From the NCBI GenBank assembly GCA_965200095.1, contig OZ241350.1:1364001-1428000 (forward strand): DNA of 64,000 nt. Direction: 5' to 3'. The notes below the pieces were generated by a model. It was given only the letters and a program-made list of their open reading frames with translations, ran no database searches and was not told where the DNA came from. This DNA comes from JANQOH01 sp965200095. GTDB taxonomy: Bacteria; Pseudomonadota; Alphaproteobacteria; UBA7887. Below are positions 25,384-34,730 of the stretch, piece by piece (position 1 is the first letter of the stretch; each line of letters opens with the position of its first letter). The translations under genes and the position numbers were made by a program.

Positions 25384-26027
25384 ACTATCTGCGCGACGCC
25401 GACGCCATCATGCGTCGGTCGTTCGAGATCCTGCGCCGGGAAGCCGATTTCTCGTCGCTGCCGGCGGAGCTCGCGCCGGTGGCGGAGCGTCTGGTTCACG
25501 CCTGCGGAATGCCGGACATCGTAACCGGCCTCGCCCACGCGGGCGATGTCGCCGGGGCGGCGCGCCGCGCGCTCGCCGACGGCGCGCCGGTGCTGGCGGA
25601 CGGACGCATGACCGAAGCCGGGGTCCTGCGCGACCGCCTGCCCGCGCGCAATCCGGTGGTCTGCACCCTCGAAGAGGCGTCGCGCGGCGCCGGCACGCGC
25701 TCGGCCGCCGCGGTCGAACTGTGGCTTCCGCGCCTCGCCGGAGCGGTGGTCGCCATCGGCGCCGCGCCGACGGCGCTGTTCCGGCTGCTGGAGCTGCTCG
25801 CCGACGGCGCGCCGCGGCCGGCGGCGATTTTCGCCTTCCCCGTCGGCTTCGTCGGCGCCGCCGAGTCCAAACAGGCATTATGCGACGCCGCCGTCGCCGC
25901 GCCCTATCTGACGCTCCTCGGCCGGCGCGGCGGCAGCGCCCTGGCGGCGGCGGCCGTCAACGCCGTCGCGGGGAGTCCCCCCGCTGCGTCCGGCCCGGCG
26001 ACGAAGGGACGCCGCGCCGCCCCGTGA
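25380..26027 (+). CDS. cobH: Precorrin-8X methylmutase
   Basis: 215 residues from a GTG overlapping the cbiX stop. It moves a methyl group from C11 to C12 of precorrin-8X (or cobalt-precorrin-8) to form hydrogenobyrinate. The catalytic His lies in LVHACGMPDIV (about 39-49), the invariant motif of the family. GAAPTALFRLLELL and FPVGFVGAAESK are also conserved. It ends with a short low-complexity tail. Its stop overlaps the start of cobL. Confidence 0.94.
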   Translation: MNYLRDADAIMRRSFEILRREADFSSLPAELAPVAERLVHACGMPDIVTGLAHAGDVAGAARRALADGAPVLADGRMTEAGVLRDRLPARNPVVCTLEEASRGAGTRSAAAVELWLPRLAGAVVAIGAAPTALFRLLELLADGAPRPAAIFAFPVGFVGAAESKQALCDAAVAAPYLTLLGRRGGSALAAAAVNAVAGSPPAASGPATKGRRAAP

Positions 26028-27247
26028 CGGCGTGGCTGTCGGTCGTCGGCCTCGGCGAGGACGGGCTGGCCGGACTCGGCCGACGCGCGCGCCGACTGGT
26101 CGACTCCGCCGAGATCCTGGCGGGCGGGCGGCGCCATCTGGCGATGGTCCCCGACGATCCGCGCCCGCGCCTCGAATGGTCGAACCCGCCCGAAAAGGGC
26201 GTCGCCGCGCTCCTCGCCTGCCGGCCGAAACCGGTTTGCGCGCTCGCCACCGGCGACCCCATGCATTACGGGGTCGGCGCGGTCCTCGCGCGCCGCGTCC
26301 CCGCCGACGAAATGACCGTGGTCCCGGCGCCGGACGCCTTCGCGCTGGCCTGCGCCGCGCTGGCGTGGCCCCGCGCCGGGGTCGCGACCCTCACCCTCCA
26401 CGGAAACGCGCCCCGGCGGCGGGTCGAGTCGCTCGGCCCCCATCTCTTCCCCGGCGCGCGTCTGATCGCGCTTTCCCGCGATGGCGGCACGCCGGCGGCG
26501 GTCGCCGGTTTTCTGACCGCGCAGGGCTTCGGCGCCAGCCGTCTGACGGCGCTGGAGCGCATGGGCGGCCCGCGGTTCCGGCGCCTCGCGGGCCGGGCGG
26601 ACGCCTGGCCGCCGGAAGAGGCGCGCCGCGAACCCGTCGCCGACCTCAATACGCTGGCCATCGAATGCGCCGGCGGCGAGGGCCGGACCCGTGCGCCCGG
26701 CCTGCCCGACGACGCTTACGAACATGACGGCCAGATCACCAAGCGCGAAGTCCGCGCCGCGACTCTCGCGGCGCTCGCGCCGACGCCCGGAGCGCTGCTG
26801 TGGGATGTGGGCGCGGGCGCCGGATCGGTCGCCATCGAATGGCTGCGGAGCGACCGGCGCTGTCGCGCCGTCGCCGTGGAGCGCGACCCGCTGCGTCGCG
26901 CGCGGATACTCCGCAACGCCGCCGCGCTCGGCGCGCCGCAGCTCGAGGTCGCGAACGGCGCGGCGCCGGCGGCGCTCGCCGGCCTCGAGGCCCCCGACGC
27001 CGCGTTCGTCGGCGGCGGCGTGGCCGACGATGCGGTCTGGGAAGCCTGCTGGGCGGCGCTGCGCCCGCGCGGGCGGCTGGTCGCCAATGCGGTGACCGTC
27101 GGCGGCGAGGCGCGCCTGCTCGCCCGCTACGCGCAGCGCGGCGGGGCTCTGTCGCGCATTGCCGTCTCCCGCGCCGGGCCGATGGGCGGCGGCGTCGCCT
27201 GGCGGGCGCTGCGACCGGTCACGCAGCTGACGCAAACGAAGCCGTGA
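26024..27247 (+). CDS. cobL: Precorrin-6Y C5,15-methyltransferase (decarboxylating), CbiE-CbiT fusion
   Basis: 407 residues from a GTG overlapping the cobH stop. The N-terminal half (about 1-205) is a CbiE-type tetrapyrrole methylase with VVGLGEDGLAGL and ATGDPMHYGVG. The C-terminal half (about 220-407) is a CbiT-type Rossmann methyltransferase, with DDAYEHDGQITKREVRA leading into WDVGAGAGSVAIEW, the SAM site. The enzyme methylates C5 and C15 and decarboxylates the acetate at C12. The fused form is normal for CobL. Confidence 0.94.
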   Translation: MTAWLSVVGLGEDGLAGLGRRARRLVDSAEILAGGRRHLAMVPDDPRPRLEWSNPPEKGVAALLACRPKPVCALATGDPMHYGVGAVLARRVPADEMTVVPAPDAFALACAALAWPRAGVATLTLHGNAPRRRVESLGPHLFPGARLIALSRDGGTPAAVAGFLTAQGFGASRLTALERMGGPRFRRLAGRADAWPPEEARREPVADLNTLAIECAGGEGRTRAPGLPDDAYEHDGQITKREVRAATLAALAPTPGALLWDVGAGAGSVAIEWLRSDRRCRAVAVERDPLRRARILRNAAALGAPQLEVANGAAPAALAGLEAPDAAFVGGGVADDAVWEACWAALRPRGRLVANAVTVGGEARLLARYAQRGGALSRIAVSRAGPMGGGVAWRALRPVTQLTQTKP

Positions 27248-27257
27248 CGGCGGCGCC

Positions 27258-27962
27258 ATGACCGGCGCCGTCTGGGGCCTCGGCGTCGGACCCGGCGACC
27301 CCGAACTGATCACCCTCAAGGCGTTGCGGCTGCTGCGCGCCGCCGACCTCGTCGTCTACCCGGCGACCGCGACGGGCGAAAGCGTCACCCGCGGGATCGT
27401 GGCGCCGCATCTCGACCGCGACCGCGAGGAAATGGCGGTCCGCGTGCCCATGACCGCGGCGCGCTTCCCGCCGCGGGCGATCTACGACCGCGCCGCGGAC
27501 GCCATCGCGGCGCGGGCCGCCGCCGGCGACCGCGTAGCGGTCCTGTGCGAAGGCGACCCGTTCCTCTACGGCTCGTTCATGTATCTGTTCGCCCGCCTGT
27601 CGGAGCGCGCGCGCGTGGAAGTCGTGCCGGGCGTGTCGTCGCTCACCGCCTGCGCGGCGCGCCTCGGCGCCCCGCTGGCGGCCCGGAACGACGTTCTGAG
27701 CGTGATCCCGGCCGGCCTCGGCGACGCCGATCTGGCGCGCCGGATCGACGCCGCCGACGCCGCCGCCATCGTCAAGGTGGGGCGTCATTTCGCGCGCTTG
27801 CGCCGCGTTCTCGCGGCGCGGGGACTGGCGGACCGCGCCCGCTACGTGGAACGCGCGACCATGCCGAACGAACGGAGCGCGCCGCTTGCGGCCGTCGACC
27901 CGGCGACGGTCCCCTATTTCTCGATGGTGCTGGTGCACAAGCGGGGCGACGCATGGCGGTAG
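27258..27962 (+). CDS. cobI: Precorrin-2 C20-methyltransferase
   Basis: 234 residues, with its start 10 bases after cobL. It transfers a methyl from SAM to C20 of precorrin-2 (or cobalt-factor II). GLGVGPGDPELITLKALR is the glycine-rich SAM motif, GDPFLYGSFMYL the second, and VPGVSSLTACAARLG the third conserved block of the tetrapyrrole methylase fold. The length is typical. Its 3' end overlaps the next gene by about 10 bases, consistent with co-translation. Confidence 0.94.
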   Translation: MTGAVWGLGVGPGDPELITLKALRLLRAADLVVYPATATGESVTRGIVAPHLDRDREEMAVRVPMTAARFPPRAIYDRAADAIAARAAAGDRVAVLCEGDPFLYGSFMYLFARLSERARVEVVPGVSSLTACAARLGAPLAARNDVLSVIPAGLGDADLARRIDAADAAAIVKVGRHFARLRRVLAARGLADRARYVERATMPNERSAPLAAVDPATVPYFSMVLVHKRGDAWR

Positions 27963-29758
27963 GGACGCCGGCCCCCGCGGTGGTGGTTCTCGGCGCGCGC
28001 GGCATGGCGACGGCGCGCCGCGCCGCCGCAGCGCTCGACGACGCGCGCGTCCACGGCCTCGCGCCTCGCACCGACGGCGCCGACGAGAACTTCGACTGTC
28101 TCCGCGCCCATCTTGCGGCGCTGTTCGGTGCCGGCGTCCCCATCGTCGGCGTGTGCGCGGCCGGGATACTGATCCGGACGCTGGCGCCGTTGCTGGGCGA
28201 CAAGACCGCCGAGCCGCCGGTTGTCGCGCTGTCGGACGACGGCGCCTATGCGCTGCCGCTGCTCGGCGGGCATCGCGGCGCCAATCGCCTGGCGCGCCGG
28301 CTGGCGCGGGCGTTCGGCGGCGCGGCGGCGATCACTTCCGCGAGCGACGCGCGCTTCGGCGTCTCGCTCGACGAACCGCCGCCGGGCTGGACTCTCGCCA
28401 ACCCCGAAAATGCGAAGGAGTTCGCGGCGGGGCTGCTGGGAGGCGCGCGCGTCCGCATGGCCGGCCCGGCATCCCACCCGCCGCCGTGGCTCGCCGCCGG
28501 CGCGCTGCCGTTCGACGATTCGGGAGCGCTGGCCATCGAGGTTTCCGACCGCCGCGGCGCCGCGGCCGCGAACACGCTGCTCTATCGCCCGCGCCGCCTG
28601 GCGCTCGGCGTCGGCTGCGAACGCGACGCCGCGCCGGAAGCGGCGATAGCGCTCGCGGAAGCGGTCCTCGACATGGCGGAGGCGGACGAGTCGGCGCTGG
28701 CCTGCGTCGCGTCGCTCGATCTCAAGGCCGACGAGGCGGCGGTCCACGCGGTGGCGGAGCGCTTCGGCGCGCCGGCGCGTTTCTTTCCCGCGGCGCGGCT
28801 CGAGGAAGAAACGCCGCGCCTCGCCAACCCGTCGCCGACCGTGTTCCGCGCCGTGGGCTGTCACGGCGTCGCGGAAGCGGCGGCGCTGGCGGCGGCCGGC
28901 GCGGACGGGCGCCTGGCGGTCGCGAAGCGCGTCGCCGGCGCCGTGACCTGCGCTCTCGCGCGGGCGACGGCGCCCATCGACCCGGAGACCGTCGGCGCGC
29001 CGCGCGGCCGCCTCACGATCGTCGGAATCGGGCCCGGCGACCCCCGCTGGCGCACCGCCGAGGCGGAGGAAGCGCTGGCGCGCGCCGAAGACATCGTGGG
29101 ATATCGCGGCTATCTGGACCTTCTCGGCGCGCCGCGGCGCGGACAGCGGCGTCACGCCTTTCCGCTCGGCGCCGAAGAGGCGCGGGCGCGCTTCGCGCTC
29201 GATCTGGCGGCGCAGGGGCGGCAGGTCGCCCTGGTATCCTCCGGAGACCCCGGGATCTACGCCATGGCGGCGCTGGTCTTCGAATGTCTGGACCGGGCCG
29301 GCCGTGCGGACTGGCGGCGCGCCGGGATCGTCGTGGCCCCCGGCGTGTCCGCCTTGCAGGCCGCGGCGGCGCGCGCCGGGGCGCCGCTCGGCCATGATTT
29401 CTGCGCCATCTCGCTGTCCGACCTCCTGACTCCCTGGACGACGATCGAAAAGCGCCTCCGCGCCGCCGCCGGGGCGGATTTCGTCGTCGCCCTCTACAAC
29501 CCGGTCTCCGCGCGGCGGCGCGGCCGGCTCGCCCGCGCTCGCGACTGCCTCCTGACCGCCCGCGCGCCCGGAACGCCGGTGACGGTGGCGCGCAATCTCG
29601 GTCGCGACGGCGAGACGGTGCGGCGCACCGCCCTTGCGGCGCTTTCCGAGGCCGATGCGGACATGCTGACGGTGGTGATCGTCGGCGCGACGACGACGCG
29701 GACCGTCGCCGGCGCGGATTGGGTCTACACCCCGCGCGGCTACCCGGTGGCGCGGTGA
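27953..29758 (+). CDS. cobJ: CbiG domain fused to precorrin-3B C17-methyltransferase (CobJ)
   Basis: 601 residues from an ATG at 27953. The N-terminal part (about 1-345) is CbiG, with VGVCAAGILIRTLAPLL and LLGGHRGANRLARRL early, then the C-terminal CbiG/CobE piece beginning GVGCERDAAPEAAI. CbiG opens the delta-lactone during ring contraction in the early-cobalt pathway. From about 352, LTIVGIGPGDPRWRTAEAEE starts CobJ, which methylates C17 and contracts the ring. A single chain that methylates, contracts and opens the lactone is efficient. Such fusions are known in some alphaproteobacteria. It overlaps both neighbours. Confidence 0.93.
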   Translation: MAVGTPAPAVVVLGARGMATARRAAAALDDARVHGLAPRTDGADENFDCLRAHLAALFGAGVPIVGVCAAGILIRTLAPLLGDKTAEPPVVALSDDGAYALPLLGGHRGANRLARRLARAFGGAAAITSASDARFGVSLDEPPPGWTLANPENAKEFAAGLLGGARVRMAGPASHPPPWLAAGALPFDDSGALAIEVSDRRGAAAANTLLYRPRRLALGVGCERDAAPEAAIALAEAVLDMAEADESALACVASLDLKADEAAVHAVAERFGAPARFFPAARLEEETPRLANPSPTVFRAVGCHGVAEAAALAAAGADGRLAVAKRVAGAVTCALARATAPIDPETVGAPRGRLTIVGIGPGDPRWRTAEAEEALARAEDIVGYRGYLDLLGAPRRGQRRHAFPLGAEEARARFALDLAAQGRQVALVSSGDPGIYAMAALVFECLDRAGRADWRRAGIVVAPGVSALQAAAARAGAPLGHDFCAISLSDLLTPWTTIEKRLRAAAGADFVVALYNPVSARRRGRLARARDCLLTARAPGTPVTVARNLGRDGETVRRTALAALSEADADMLTVVIVGATTTRTVAGADWVYTPRGYPVAR

Positions 29759-30516
29759 CGGTCCATTTCATCGGCGCCGGGCCGGGGGCGGCGGACCTGA
29801 TCACGATTCGCGGGCGCGACCTCATCGCCCGCTGCCCCGTGTGCCTTTACGCCGGTTCGCTGGCGCCGCCCGAAATAGTCGCTGTCGCGCCGGCGGACGC
29901 GCGGATAATCGACACGGCGCCGCTGACGCTCGACCGGATCGTCGGGGAAATGCGGCGCGCCGATGCGGCGGGGATGGACGTCGCGCGCGTGCATTCGGGC
30001 GACCCGTCGCTTTACGGCGCGACCGCGGAGCAAATGCGGAGACTGGACGCGCTGGGAATCGCCTGGGACGTGACTCCCGGCGTGCCCGCCTTCGCGGCGG
30101 CGGCGGCGGCGCTGGGGCGCGAGTTGACGCTGCCCGGAGTGGCGCAAAGCGTGGTGCTGACGCGCACCGCAGGCAAGGCGTCGGCGATGCCGGCGGGCGA
30201 GGACCTCGCCGCGTTCGCCGCGACCGGCGCGACGGTCGCGCTGCATCTCTCGATCCGCAATCTGCGCGCGGTGGAGCGCGCGTTGACGCCGATCTGCGGC
30301 GCCGACTGTCCGGTCGCCGTGGTCTATCGCGCGAGCTGGCCCGATCAGAAGATCGTTCGCGGAACCCTGGCGGACATCCGCGCCCGGGTGCGCGCCGCGC
30401 GCATCACCCGCACCGCGCTGATTCTCGTCGGGCGCGCGCTCGCGCCCGAGGAGTTCGCCGAAAGCGCTCTCTACGACCCCTCCCATGCGCATCTGCTGCG
30501 CCCCCGCCGCGGCTGA
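29755..30516 (+). CDS. cobM: Precorrin-4 C11-methyltransferase
   Basis: 253 residues from a GTG overlapping the cobJ stop. HFIGAGPGAADLITIRG is the SAM glycine motif; CPVCLYAGSL, HSGDPSLYGA and VTPGVPAFAAAAA are the expected CobM/CbiF blocks. It methylates C11 of precorrin-4. It is the last gene of the run. No cobG/cobZ, cobF, cobK, cobB or cobNST is seen in the window, so the pathway must be completed elsewhere. Confidence 0.94.
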   Translation: MTVHFIGAGPGAADLITIRGRDLIARCPVCLYAGSLAPPEIVAVAPADARIIDTAPLTLDRIVGEMRRADAAGMDVARVHSGDPSLYGATAEQMRRLDALGIAWDVTPGVPAFAAAAAALGRELTLPGVAQSVVLTRTAGKASAMPAGEDLAAFAATGATVALHLSIRNLRAVERALTPICGADCPVAVVYRASWPDQKIVRGTLADIRARVRAARITRTALILVGRALAPEEFAESALYDPSHAHLLRPRRG

Positions 30517-30542
30517 GACGCCGGACGCCGACCGGCCCGATA

Positions 30543-30564
30543 CCCCGCTCCGCCCCGTGCGGGG
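30543..30564 (+). terminator. Weak hairpin after cobM
   Basis: CCCCGC at 30543-30548 pairs with GCGGGG at 30559-30564 around a 10-base loop, 27 bases past the cobM stop. There is no T run, so its terminator role is tentative. Confidence 0.25.
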
Positions 30565-30668
30565 CTCCCCGGAAGTCGAACGGCGGTCTGCAAACGGACG
30601 GCTCTTGCGGCGCATGGGGCGACCGTAATCCTCCGTTACCGGCGATTCGCGGCCTTGCGTCCTGCGGT

Positions 30669-31910
30669 TCAGTCGGCGAGAGCGGCGAAGTATCGGTCCA
30701 CCGCGTCGACGATGGCGCGCAACGCCGGCTCCCGACCCTCGCGCGTGCCCAGAAGCCTCTCGTCCTCGCGGTTCGACAGGAAGCCGAGTTCGATCAACAG
30801 CGACGGGACATCGGGCGCCTTGAGCACCGCGAAGCCGGCCCAGCGATGCGGCCGGTTTATCGTGCGCACCCGGCGCCGGGCGAACGCCTCGACGACCAGG
30901 TCGGCGAGGCGGATGGAATCTTCGTTCGTCTGCCGCTGGCTCCAGTCGATGAGGATCTGGGTGGTCACGTCGTCCACTTCCGCCATATCGACGCCGCCGA
31001 TGACGTCGGACCGGTTCTCCTTGGCGGCGAGCGCCACCGCCTCGTCGTCGGACGCCTCCTCGGACAGCCTGTAGACGTGACTGCCGCGAAGCCGGGAGTC
31101 GTCGATGGAATCGGCGTGGATGGAGAGGAGGAGATCGGCCTCGGCCGTCCGCGCGATCGCCAGCCGGTCGCGCAGGCCGACGAAGACATCGCTGTCGCGG
31201 GTCATGACCACCCGGTAGCGCCCGGTTTCCTCGAGCCGTTCGGCGAGCTGGCGCGCCGCGTCGAGGGCGAGGTCCTTCTCGAGCGTGCCGACGACGCCGA
31301 TGGCGCCGGGATCGATGCCGCCGTGGCCCGCGTCGACGACGACGGTCTTCCGCTCGTCCCGCGGCGGCGACGGCGCGGGAGCCGCGGGCCGGAGCGGCGC
31401 GGCCGCCGCGACCTCGCGCTGACTGGCGCGCGCCCATTCGGAAAATGTTTCGGCGTCGCATCCCTCGATGTCCAGGACGAAACGGGTCGCCCTGCCCCCC
31501 CCCGGCGGGATGAGGAAACTGCGTTTGACGCAGGCCGGAGCAGCGAGGTCCACGACCATGCGTGTCGTGTCGGGGCGGAACCGTCCGTGCCGGATACCGG
31601 TGACGAGGCCGACGGCGCCGCTGGTCTGCGACGCGGCGGCGAAATCGAGTTCCGGAAAGTCGATGACCAGGCGCTCGGGCGCCTCGAGGGCGAACACCCC
31701 GTAGACGACGGTTTCGGCGAGCTCGACGACGATTCTCGTGTGGTCCGCGTGGATCCCGAGACGCAAATCGAAGACCGGGATGGCGTCGGCGCGGACGAAC
31801 GCCGGAATTACGGCGCACGCGGCGGCGACAAGCGCCGCAGCCCGCGGGAAGGCGACGGCAAACCGCCGACGGCGGGCGCGGCCGCCTCCGTTTTCCCCGA
31901 TCCGGGTCAC
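30669..31910 (-). CDS. N-acetylmuramoyl-L-alanine amidase, AmiC type
   Basis: About 413 residues. I place the start at a GTG at 31910, with GGAG five bases upstream. An ATG at 31946 sits on a TATATA box and would extend the protein by 12 residues. A signal peptide ends near AVIPAFVRA. An AMIN domain (FDLRLGIHADHTRIVVELAE) follows, and an Amidase_3 catalytic domain runs from VVVDAGHGGIDPGAIG, with the zinc His and Glu, through SIHADS to ELGFLSNRED. It cleaves the stem peptide from peptidoglycan at division. A 9-C run at 31495-31503 lies within the gene. An EnvC-like activator is encoded at 48475. It is divergent from rne, a common alphaproteobacterial pairing. Confidence 0.92.
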   Translation of the reverse strand: MTRIGENGGGRARRRRFAVAFPRAAALVAAACAVIPAFVRADAIPVFDLRLGIHADHTRIVVELAETVVYGVFALEAPERLVIDFPELDFAAASQTSGAVGLVTGIRHGRFRPDTTRMVVDLAAPACVKRSFLIPPGGGRATRFVLDIEGCDAETFSEWARASQREVAAAAPLRPAAPAPSPPRDERKTVVVDAGHGGIDPGAIGVVGTLEKDLALDAARQLAERLEETGRYRVVMTRDSDVFVGLRDRLAIARTAEADLLLSIHADSIDDSRLRGSHVYRLSEEASDDEAVALAAKENRSDVIGGVDMAEVDDVTTQILIDWSQRQTNEDSIRLADLVVEAFARRRVRTINRPHRWAGFAVLKAPDVPSLLIELGFLSNREDERLLGTREGREPALRAIVDAVDRYFAALAD

Positions 31911-32274
31911 CCTTCTCCAGCGCCCCTTTCTTGCGTAGAATACCATATATAGGGATGGTAGCGATGGATCGATACCCAATCCGGTGCTATGGCGCGCCCG
32001 TTGCCTTCGGTGGCGGGAGCGGGCTATATGGGACGGATGGATGTCCGGTTCGCGCCCGACGGCGCGCCGGCGGCGTCCGATGCCTCCCGCGGGCGGCGAC
32101 ACGCCGCCGTGGCGGGACGGCTGAGAATTCGCATTCGTGTTCCGCGGCCCCGGCGCGGGTTGCCGGCGACCTTCGCCGGCGCGCGGCCGTGGCGCCCGAC
32201 CCGAACGATGCGCGCCTTGCGCGCCCGGCGCCGCTGCGCGACTGCGCGCGGCGCGACATGGAGACACCCCTGAG
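31911..32274. promoter_or_regulatory. Divergent region between amidase and RNase E
   Basis: 364 bp without a gene. An A/T-rich CCATATATAGGGATGG at 31943-31958 is the only strong base-composition anomaly. On the minus strand it could be the amidase -10, giving a leader of about 27 bases. The remaining 300 bases would be a long rne leader, consistent with the 5' UTR autoregulation known for RNase E in other bacteria. I could not identify its promoter. Confidence 0.4.
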
Positions 32275-34692
32275 ATGGCAAAACGTATGCTTATCGATGC
32301 GGCCCACGCAGAGGAAACGCGGGTCGTCGTCGTCGACGGCGCCAGGCTCGAACAGTTCGATTTCGAGTCCGCCAGCAAGACCCTTCTGAAGGGCAACATC
32401 TATCTGGCGAAGGTCGCGCGGGTCGAACCCTCGTTGCAGGCCGCCTTCGTCGATTACGACGGCAACCGTCACGGTTTCCTCGCCTTCAACGAGATCCACC
32501 CGGACTACTACCAGATCCCCGTTTCCGACCGGCAGGCGCTGCTCGAACAACAGGCGGCCGACGAGACCGGCGAGGCGCCCGCCGCGGAGGAGACGGCGGA
32601 GAACGGCGAGGGCGAGGCGGTCGAGGCGGCGGGCGGACGCGACGAGGACGAGGCGCCCCGCCGCCCGGCGCCCTCTCCGCGCTACCGCATCCAGGAAGTG
32701 ATCAAGCGTCGCCAGATACTCCTCGTGCAGGTCGCCAAGGAGGAGCGCGGCAACAAGGGCGCGGCGCTGACGACCTATATCTCCCTCGCGGGTCGCTACT
32801 GCGTGCTGATGCCGAACACCCTGCGGGGCGGCGGGATCAGCCGCAAGATTCAGTCCGCCGACGCGCGCAAGCGGCTGCGCTCGGTGGTCGAATCGCTCGA
32901 CCTCCCCGACGGCATGGCGGTGATCCTGCGCACTGCGGGGCAGAGCCGCACCCGGGCGGAGATCAAGCGCGACTACGACTATTTGCTGCGGCTGTGGGAG
33001 CAGATCCGCGAATCGACGATGGCGTCGACCGCGCCGGCGCTCATCCACGAGGAAGCGAATCTGATCAGGCGGTCGATCCGCGACCTGTACAATTCGGAGA
33101 TCGAGGAGGTTCTGGTCGAGGGAGATCCGGGCTACCGCGTCGCCAAGTCGTTCATGAAGATGCTGGTGCCGAGCCACGCCAAGCGCGTGCAACCCTACCG
33201 CGACTCCCTGCCGCTGTTTTCCCGCCATCGGGTCGAGGGCGAGCTCGATTCGATGCACGAGGCGACGGTGCAGCTGCCTTCGGGCGGCTACATCGTCATT
33301 TGCCCGACCGAGGCGCTCGTAGCGATCGACGTGAACTCGGGCCGCGCGACGCGCGAACGCAGCATCGAGGAGACGGCGGCGAAGACCAACCTGGAGGCGG
33401 CCGCCGAGATCGCGCGCCAACTGCGCCTGCGCGACCTCGCCGGCCTCATCGTCGTCGACTTTATCGACATGGACGAGGCGCGGAACGCGCGCGCCGTGGA
33501 GCGACGCTTCAAGGAGGCGCTGCAATCGGACCGGGCGCGCATTCAGATGGGCCGGATCAGCGGCTTCGGCCTCCTCGAAATGTCGCGGCAAAGGCTGCGC
33601 CCGAGCGTGCAGGAAATCAGTTCCGTGGACTGCTCGCATTGCGCCGGCAGCGGGCGGGTCCGGTCCGTCGAATCGGCGGCGCTGCACGCTCTGCGCGCCA
33701 TCGAGGAGGAGGGCGTGCGCGGGCGCGCCGCCGGCGTCAGGGCGACCGTTCCGCCCGCTGTCGCGCTCTGGCTGATGAACGGCAAGCGGGCGAGCCTCGG
33801 CGACATCGAGACGCGCTACGGGATGAAGGTGTCGTTCGAAACCGACGACGCGCCGGGGGCGCCCGAATGTCGCGTCGAGGTTCTCGATGCGCGCGCGGGC
33901 GAAACGGCGGCCCCGGCGGCGGCGCGCGAGGAGGAAGCGCCGAAGCGCCGCGCGCGGCGGCGGACGCGCGCCGCCGACAAGGCGGGGGACGCCGCCGAAG
34001 CGGCGGCGCCCGAAACCGCGCCGGAGGCCGAGGCCGTCGCCGCGGCGGTGACCGATTCGACGGACTCCGAGGCCGGCGGCGAGCGTTCCCGCCGCCGCCG
34101 GCGCGGCCGCCGGGGCGGCCGCCGTCAGACGCGCGCGCGAGAGGCGGCGAAAGCGGCGCAGGAGGCGCCCGCGGCGGAGGCCGGCGACCCGCCGGCGGCG
34201 GCCGCCGCGCCCGGACCCGCCGAAGGCGCCGAGGCGCCCGCGCAGACGGAGGCGGTGGAGCCGTCGGTGGCGGGCGCCGCTTCGATCGTGCGCCCGAAAC
34301 GCCGGCGTCGCGTGCGCAAGGCGAAGCCGAACGCCGGCGAGAACGCCGCCGCCGTCGCCGGGGAACCGGCCGCGGAAGGCGACGGGAGCGCCGCCGCTCC
34401 CGCTGCGGAGGCTGCGGACATCGTGGATATGGCGGATCCCGGAGGCTCCGCGCCGGCGGACGAGACGCCGCCGGCTGTCGAAGAGACGGCCGCTGGGGAG
34501 ACGTCCGCGACCGGCCCGCAACGACCTGTCGAGCGCTCCGGCGGTGCGCAGAGTGCGGCGGCGGACGGTTCGCCCGAGGCCAACGGCGCCGGCGCTCCCG
34601 ACTCCCCGTCCGACGACGGAAGCGCAATTCCCGACGCGCCGCCGCCGGCGCCGCGTCGCGGCTGGTGGACGCGCGTCGCCGACGCCTCGTGA
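32275..34692 (+). CDS. rne: Ribonuclease E/G
   Basis: 805 residues from the ATG giving MAKRMLIDAAHAEETRVVV. It is the endonuclease that processes rRNA and tRNA and initiates mRNA decay. The S1 domain (about 35-170) is split by an acidic insertion (EEGAPAAEETAENGEGEA-like, about 85-130), as in other alphaproteobacteria. The DNase-I-like catalytic part has VAIDVNSGRATR, with a metal Asp, and VVDFIDMD. The zinc-link Cys pair is in CSHCAGSGR (near 452). From about 540 the tail is disordered, Ala/Glu/Arg-rich, with arginine patches (RRRRRGRRGGRR), as in degradosome scaffolds. The ribosome binding site is weak. Confidence 0.95.
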   Translation: MAKRMLIDAAHAEETRVVVVDGARLEQFDFESASKTLLKGNIYLAKVARVEPSLQAAFVDYDGNRHGFLAFNEIHPDYYQIPVSDRQALLEQQAADETGEAPAAEETAENGEGEAVEAAGGRDEDEAPRRPAPSPRYRIQEVIKRRQILLVQVAKEERGNKGAALTTYISLAGRYCVLMPNTLRGGGISRKIQSADARKRLRSVVESLDLPDGMAVILRTAGQSRTRAEIKRDYDYLLRLWEQIRESTMASTAPALIHEEANLIRRSIRDLYNSEIEEVLVEGDPGYRVAKSFMKMLVPSHAKRVQPYRDSLPLFSRHRVEGELDSMHEATVQLPSGGYIVICPTEALVAIDVNSGRATRERSIEETAAKTNLEAAAEIARQLRLRDLAGLIVVDFIDMDEARNARAVERRFKEALQSDRARIQMGRISGFGLLEMSRQRLRPSVQEISSVDCSHCAGSGRVRSVESAALHALRAIEEEGVRGRAAGVRATVPPAVALWLMNGKRASLGDIETRYGMKVSFETDDAPGAPECRVEVLDARAGETAAPAAAREEEAPKRRARRRTRAADKAGDAAEAAAPETAPEAEAVAAAVTDSTDSEAGGERSRRRRRGRRGGRRQTRAREAAKAAQEAPAAEAGDPPAAAAAPGPAEGAEAPAQTEAVEPSVAGAASIVRPKRRRRVRKAKPNAGENAAAVAGEPAAEGDGSAAAPAAEAADIVDMADPGGSAPADETPPAVEETAAGETSATGPQRPVERSGGAQSAAADGSPEANGAGAPDSPSDDGSAIPDAPPPAPRRGWWTRVADAS

Positions 34693-34730
34693 CGGCGTCG
34701 CGCCGGCGCGGCGGCGGTTGAGGGGCGGCG

